In this document: in pieces, positions 59,107 through 64,000 of the stretch
Numbering within the stretch: position 1 is the first letter of the stretch
Layout: the number at the start of each line of letters is the position of its first letter
Assembly: GCF_032854445.1 (NCBI RefSeq)
Contig: NC_088300.1
Coordinates: 53,356,984-53,420,983 of the forward strand
From: Liolophura sinensis
Lineage: Eukaryota > Mollusca > Polyplacophora > Chitonida > Chitonidae
Direction: 5' to 3'
DNA length: 64,000 bases
The notes under the pieces: model-generated
The model's database searches: none
The model's input: only the letters and a program-made list of their open reading frames with translations
Told to the model about the DNA's origin: nothing
Translations under genes and position numbers: made by a program

Positions 59107-59690
59107 ATACCCAGCTAAGAAGATGGAGGCTAAGAAAGATGTGGGTCTTCTGGCATCAAATCAAAAGTTCATGCAAGCTCTGATATCCAGCTTGCAGCGG
59201 GTTTGTGTCGAGAGTCTGGATTTCAACATTTCTGTGCTGATAACAGGCAACATCATTGTTAACATTGATGGCAGTCACATTGATGTATTGGAAATCCGTG
59301 AAACTGTCCATAAACCTGAAACAAATAATCCACAGCACCGTCAGAATGGTGCAAGGTGGGAGGGGACGACTGCTCTCAAGCCGAGCCATTCTGATGTAAT
59401 GTGTACCTACCCTCCGGACTACAATGTAAGACCACGCATAGATGCTGAAGTTCAAACAGTTATTTCTCATCATGAACTGGGTTTTCATGGGGAGACAAAA
59501 CCATGCATATTTCTAAATGACCAGTCTACAGAGGAAGGTCCACCACACCCAACAGGTTATGTCATCCCACATGCTTATCCACAAAGTGCGACAGAAACTG
59601 AGAGGATGACACAGCTAACTGGCCTCCAGAAGTTGACAGGGGCTAACAGGAGAAAAAGGATAAAAAATCATCCTGTCAGGATTATTAAAG
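59107..59690 (+). CDS. Zinc-finger gene exon with start codon
   Basis: The acceptor TAAATCTCAG ends at 59106 and the donor GTATAT starts at 59691. Coding begins at 59123 and yields 189 codons plus one base. The sequence MEAKKDVGLLASNQKFMQAL followed by ISSLQRVCVESLDFNISVLI looks like a small folded segment of unknown type; the rest is polar. An upstream in-frame ATG at 59075 lies before the acceptor and is not needed. Confidence 0.85.
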
Positions 59691-61938
59691 GTATATTATT
59701 AAATAAATAGTGGTGTTTTATAACTGAATTTCGTTTCAAACAACAGACTCAGTGAAACTGCTGCCTTGAAAGCAGCAGTGTGTGAATTGACTAAAGACAG
59801 CCACAATCACAGTCAGATATTGCTAATGGGGATAGATCACTGTGTGATTTTCATGCAGTTGAACACCCAGAAAGCTGACTGCCATTGAGTGTGGCTTTAC
59901 ACGAGTCTTGACATTTTTTTTTCAAGGTTGTTGGACTGCACCTCCATTACTTTATAAACACACTTATCTTTTTGCAGTTGTGCTTTCAAATGAGGAGTAT
60001 TTTAGTGCATTGCACAATATTGTTTTTCTTTTGAAGTTAATATATCTTCATTCACTTTAAGATCTCTGGACCTTGATCTTAAGGCAGCATTTTGTGATTG
60101 CAGAGACAAACGTGTACTCAGAAGACACAAGCAAGGTTAAGGATGAACCAACATCCCTAGAAGCAGAGGAACTGTCAGAAGTTGAGCAAGGGGTGAGTGA
60201 TGAAGAAGTGGAGCAGGAGGTGAGTGAGGAAGAAGAGGTGGATGATGTAGAAGATGAGTCTGAAGAGAAGTCTGACAAAGATGACCCAGATTTCAATCCC
60301 GAGGATGAGGTACCTCACATCAAAGACAAAGTACCAAAGAGAGGAAGAAATCCCAGGAGGCATGCAAAGTCCAGGTTTTCAGGAACTCAGAGTCCAGACA
60401 TAGTTAAACACAAGGGAAAAACGAGTAATGTTAAGTCCAAGGCTAAAATTGCAAAAATAGAGGAACAAAAACTGAAGAAGTCACCCAAGAAATACTCTTG
60501 TACAGATTGCAGTCAAGTATTTACAGCCATTAAAAAACTTAGAGCTCATCAGAAAGACACTCATAATAATGGAGGTCTCAAATGCCCAGATTGTGACAAA
60601 GTATACAGTTGTGACATGACACTGCGCCGCCATCGAAGCTCTATCCATTTAGGTGAGAAACATCCCTGCGAAATATGCGGACGTACGTTTACTAGTCCAA
60701 ATACGTTGTATCATCACAAACGTGGAGAGCACAGTGACAAGAAACCCTTCAACTGTGATCAGTGTCAGAGGCCATTCAAGTTTTATCACAGCTATAAGCT
60801 GCACATGTTACAGCACAAAGGGTTGAGACCTCACAAGTGTTCCCAGTGTGACAAAACTTACCTGACTGCTAACCACTTAAAGCAACATGTTCAGGTTGTT
60901 CATGCTAACACGCGGAACTATTCATGTTCTACCTGTGGTAAAAAGTTTGGTTATCTAAATAGTCTTAAGGTGCATGAGAAGTTGCACACATCAGACAGAC
61001 CATACAAGTGTTCAGAATGTAACAAAGGCTTCATCAACCTGGGAGCACTAAAGTCTCATGCAGGGCGACATGTCGTTGGCAGACATTTCAAATGTGACGA
61101 ATGTGGCAAGTTTTACAAGACAGAATTCTTATTAAACATTCACAAACGTCGCCACACTGCAGCAGTGTCACGTTTTATGTGTGACATTTGTGGGTTAACC
61201 TTTATGTTTAAGAGTAACCTAGAAATGCATGCCGCTGTCCATTCTGATGTTAAAAAGTTTCAGTGTTCGGAGTGTGGGAAGGCGTTTAAGACGTATCCCA
61301 CACTGTATTCCCACCAGCAGTGTCACAATCCCGTGGACAGATTCAAGTGCTCTGTTTGTGATAAAATGTTTAAGACAAAGGGCAGGTGCTATGCTCATGA
61401 GAAGAGGCATACAGAACAGAAAAAGTATCAGTGTAACTATTGTCACAAGCTCTTCTCCTCTAAAGGTGACATGTCCAAACACAAGCGCACAGTTCACTCA
61501 GATGCCAAACGATTCTCTTGTCCAATGTGCGGGAAACCCAGTGCTAGATCAGATAATTTGCGTGTTCACCTAATCAGGGTCCATCGTAAAGATCCACAGG
61601 CAGCAAATGCATTGATTTCACACATGATCCAGAGTTCTGGTGCATCTGGTAGTGCTGCTGGAGAACTGTTTCCTCAGAATCAGGGGAACACAGAGTTTTC
61701 ACAGGTACATCCTTTCTCTGTCACTGAGAGTGCTGTTCCCCCTGAACAGACTCGTGTAGCATGTGCTGACCCAGGCAGCATGGCCACCATGGTCCCCCTT
61801 CACTGTAACATGGACCCTAGTGTAACACCTCAGCTGCCTCCGCAACATGCCCCACACATGCAGACAGGGGCCTATCAGCCATATAGCATGAGTATGCAGT
61901 CAACTTCTATGACCGGTTACTGGTATCAAGATTCATAA
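59123..61938 (+). CDS. C2H2 zinc-finger protein, 13 fingers (two coding exons, 800 aa)
   Basis: Exons 59123-59690 and 60104-61938 join across a 413-nt GT-AG intron in phase 1 (Glu190). ATG 59123 (AAGATGG) follows an acceptor at 59106. Residues 1-189 contain no domain that I know (no ZAD, KRAB, BTB or SCAN). Residues about 210-264 are strongly acidic, then a basic stretch with RGRNPRRHAKS and KKSPKK could be a nuclear signal. Thirteen C2H2 fingers span about 320-683, each with the C-x2-C...H-x3/4-H pattern, though the last finger is atypical in its middle (GKPSARSDNL). The final 117 residues are rich in Pro, Gln, Met and Ser. Such arrays usually bind DNA, so a nuclear transcription regulator is likely, but the target cannot be read from the sequence. 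The protein is not assignable to a named orthologue. Confidence 0.92.
60104..61938 (+). CDS. Zinc-finger gene last exon (acidic region and 13 fingers)
   Basis: The acceptor GATTGCAG ends at 60103 and the frame is open for 610 codons to TAA. The phase matches exon 59107-59690. Fingers occupy about 60493-61584. The frame upstream of the acceptor (from 60073) is also open but is intronic by this model. Confidence 0.93.
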
Positions 61939-64000
61939 TTTTTGAAAATTATGCCACAAAATTTATGAAAAATCTTGCATCGGCTGTGTTATAATTATTA
62001 TTTTTTTTTGTAAGCGTGCTTTTTTTCTGATGTCATACATGTACAAAATATGTAGGTTGTTTTGTATGGCAAAGGTGCTAAAATATATACTTTTACTCTT
62101 TATTATATTCATATTTATAATTTCCATTATATATTAAAATAGCTATAGTGCAAGTAGCATGATATGGACTTAAGTTTTATGTGTTGTCTTTTCATTGGTT
62201 AAATTCTGGCATGCTTTGTGTCAGTTTGAGATGTGAGATGCTTTGGCTATGACTTCGTTTGTGTCATGATTTTGTGAACATTTACATATTCATATTATAT
62301 GTAACATTGAGCTAAACAAGGAGATAATGTGATGTGTTAAAGCCAAATTATTTATAACCAAAACACCAGTAGTTTACAGCTTTTGTTTACATTTATATAT
62401 ACACTGTAATTGCTTCTGTTTGTATCATTTTCTTTTTAAGACTGATTTTTTTTTATGATTCTCATTGTCATTACATTGTTTGTTGAAAAAATCCTGTTGA
62501 CATGAGAATGAATCATGTGCATGTACGCAGAATGCATTAACCTTAACTGCTTAATGACGTCTATCTGTGTTGTTGGTCAAAAATGCTAGCTCACTGTGAC
62601 TATACGGCTTTTGACCTGTGAGGTGGAGTGTTCAAATCCAGCTGTTGGAAATTTGGATGTGGTTTTAAGTCAGAGAGTTTGTGAGGTAGACAGGTACCCA
62701 GCTAAGGGCAGTGGTTTACTTCGGACGCTCTTGTGTCTCCACCCACGATAGCATTATACAAGTAGAGAATTTTTGAGTATGGCATTTCAACACCAATCAA
62801 ATAAATAAATAAATCAATCTAGGTTGTAATGAAAATGCCTTATATGTTGTTTTTTTTTATCAGTTACATACATGAATATATACTCTAGTGGAGTCGACAT
62901 ATATGCCTGCCTTCTAAACAAACCTCAGAACCTGCAGATTGTGATGGGCTAAGGGCTGTGGGTGGGTGATGGCTGAACGGTGCTTACTTTTCTTTGGATA
63001 CAGGTGTTGGTTCACTCCCAGCCTCCTGACTGGGAATTTCCAAGGGTAGCCTGCCTCCTCTAGTTTTCAGGTCCTGTGAGGCATCTGGCCATAACAGACT
63101 TGTCTTGTAATGCTCTTATTAGGCATATTGCCTTAACTAGGCTTGTGTTACCAATTGCGTACAGCAATTTCCCTAGATTTCTGTCACCTAGCCTAACAAT
63201 CACGCTACAACAGCTCAGAAATGTTTCACATAACTGCAAATCTAGTTATAGACTAACTATTTGGTGTTTAAGCCAGATTATCTGTTAACAAGGCTGCAGA
63301 CAATCCATAAACAACAGTGTAGAATGTCCTGCACACACACATGCATATACCTGTCATAATAGTACAAGAAGCAACAAAACGTGTAACTTCAGGGCAAATT
63401 TTATTGCATGGAATCAGTTTTAAAAGCCCTTTATAAACAATTTTTGATAAAAATCTGATTTAATATACTTTCGAAATAAGTCATCATAAGGTTGTAGACA
63501 ATGCTGTTCAATAATCTGATATACAATCATAGGCCAACCATTGCGATGATGTGATGCTGCTTATAATGGTTGGACTGACTGACAGGAGGGTAGCATCTGA
63601 CTGTACAAGTTTATCTTGCTTAAGCAATGTATCCTCACAAATATGAAGTACAAAACCATATGTAACAAGTGCATGTATTCAAAATTTAGGAATATGCATG
63701 TACCTCAAGTATTAGAAGAGTGTCTTGAGGAAACATGCAGAAAACAAATGTGGCTTGAGGTACAGGATTTTGCGAGTAAGGTAACAGTTTGTGGGAATGC
63801 CGTTGTGTTGCTCTGGATTTCTTTGTTTGAAACCAGTGTACTCACCTGTTTCGAACCGATGCCAGGAATATAAATCAACCGCTTTCGTTTTGTATGTTTA
63901 TAAGATATTCCGTGCATGTTTAAACTTGCATGTGCTTAAACAATGTCCCTACCAGTTTGAGCCATCAGAATAATTTTACATACATGTCTATCTACATGTA
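61939..64000. other. 3' flank of the zinc-finger gene
   Basis: AT-rich 3' UTR and flank. ATTAAA at 62132-62137 is a possible polyadenylation signal. A SINE lies at 62583-62816. The short ORFs near 63076, 63616 and 63791 have no recognisable features. Confidence 0.5.
62583..62816 (+). mobile_element. SINE, diverged head with shared tail
   Basis: A B-box-like GTGTTCAAATCCAGC and a body unlike the main family (CAGGTACCCAGCTAAGGGCA, TGTCTCCACCCACGATAGCA) lead into GAGTATGGCATTTCAACACC and ATCAAATAAATAAATAAATC, the tail shared with the other SINEs. It is a related subfamily or a mosaic. Confidence 0.7.

Noticed and set aside
60057-60296. Ser-rich open frame on the minus strand opposite the zinc-finger exon
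   Set aside because: It is the antisense shadow of the acidic Glu/Asp codons of the zinc-finger protein.
1-64000. CRISPR array, operon or bacterial insertion sequences
   Set aside because: The window is eukaryotic with spliced genes; tandem repeats seen are microsatellites or degenerate minisatellites without spacer structure.

Overview
This is animal (metazoan) nuclear DNA, AT-rich and intron-bearing. It most likely comes from a mollusc or another lophotrochozoan. The reasons are vertebrate-like genes split by GT-AG introns, many copies of a tRNA-derived SINE with a conserved 3' body and an (AAAT)n tail of the type widespread in molluscs, frequent TACATGTA palindromes, and long AT microsatellites. 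The species cannot be named from the sequence alone.

Left part (1-15141), minus strand: the 5' end of an LRP5/6 (arrow-type) Wnt co-receptor gene. Three coding exons with compatible phases are visible: a signal-peptide exon (15087-15141), a 9.65-kb first intron, then exons 5040-5433 and 4111-4511 encoding the first YWTD beta-propeller. The rest of the gene lies beyond position 1. Intron 1 contains a head-to-head inverted duplication of a short ORF-bearing segment (about 9478-10088).

Middle-left (23114-28714), minus strand: a complete class I sirtuin gene of the SIRT3 type. Ten exons can be joined in phase to give a 496-residue protein with NAD-binding, catalytic and zinc-binding motifs and a serine-rich, acidic C-terminal tail. 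Its second intron fits a GC-AG intron and carries a SINE fragment. A 107-bp, 97% identical copy of the exon 7 acceptor region lies about 9 kb away on the opposite strand (16157-16263).

Middle (about 31770-33150), plus strand: a serine-rich, probably disordered ORF of about 300-337 residues that I do not recognise. From 33151 to about 47850 I see no gene, only AT repeats, one near-perfect 43-nt-arm palindrome and repeat remnants.

Right-middle (47851-54480): decayed material, comprising a RecQ-like helicase fragment with a damaged Walker A, a possible zinc-finger remnant, a Ty3/gypsy-like retroelement with frameshifts and no integrase or recognisable LTRs, and a short ORF possibly derived from another element.

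Right (57240-61938), plus strand: a 13-finger C2H2 zinc-finger gene with two coding exons (800 residues), preceded by a tail-to-tail SINE pair. The final 2 kb is 3' flank with one more SINE.

The genes do not form an operon or an obvious pathway: a Wnt co-receptor, a mitochondrial-type deacylase and a putative transcription factor lie next to each other in a repeat-rich stretch. I found no convincing new multi-gene system. The most unusual items are the displaced sirtuin exon copy, the GC-AG intron with a SINE, the two fold-back structures, the inverted small-ORF duplication and the orphan serine-rich ORF.
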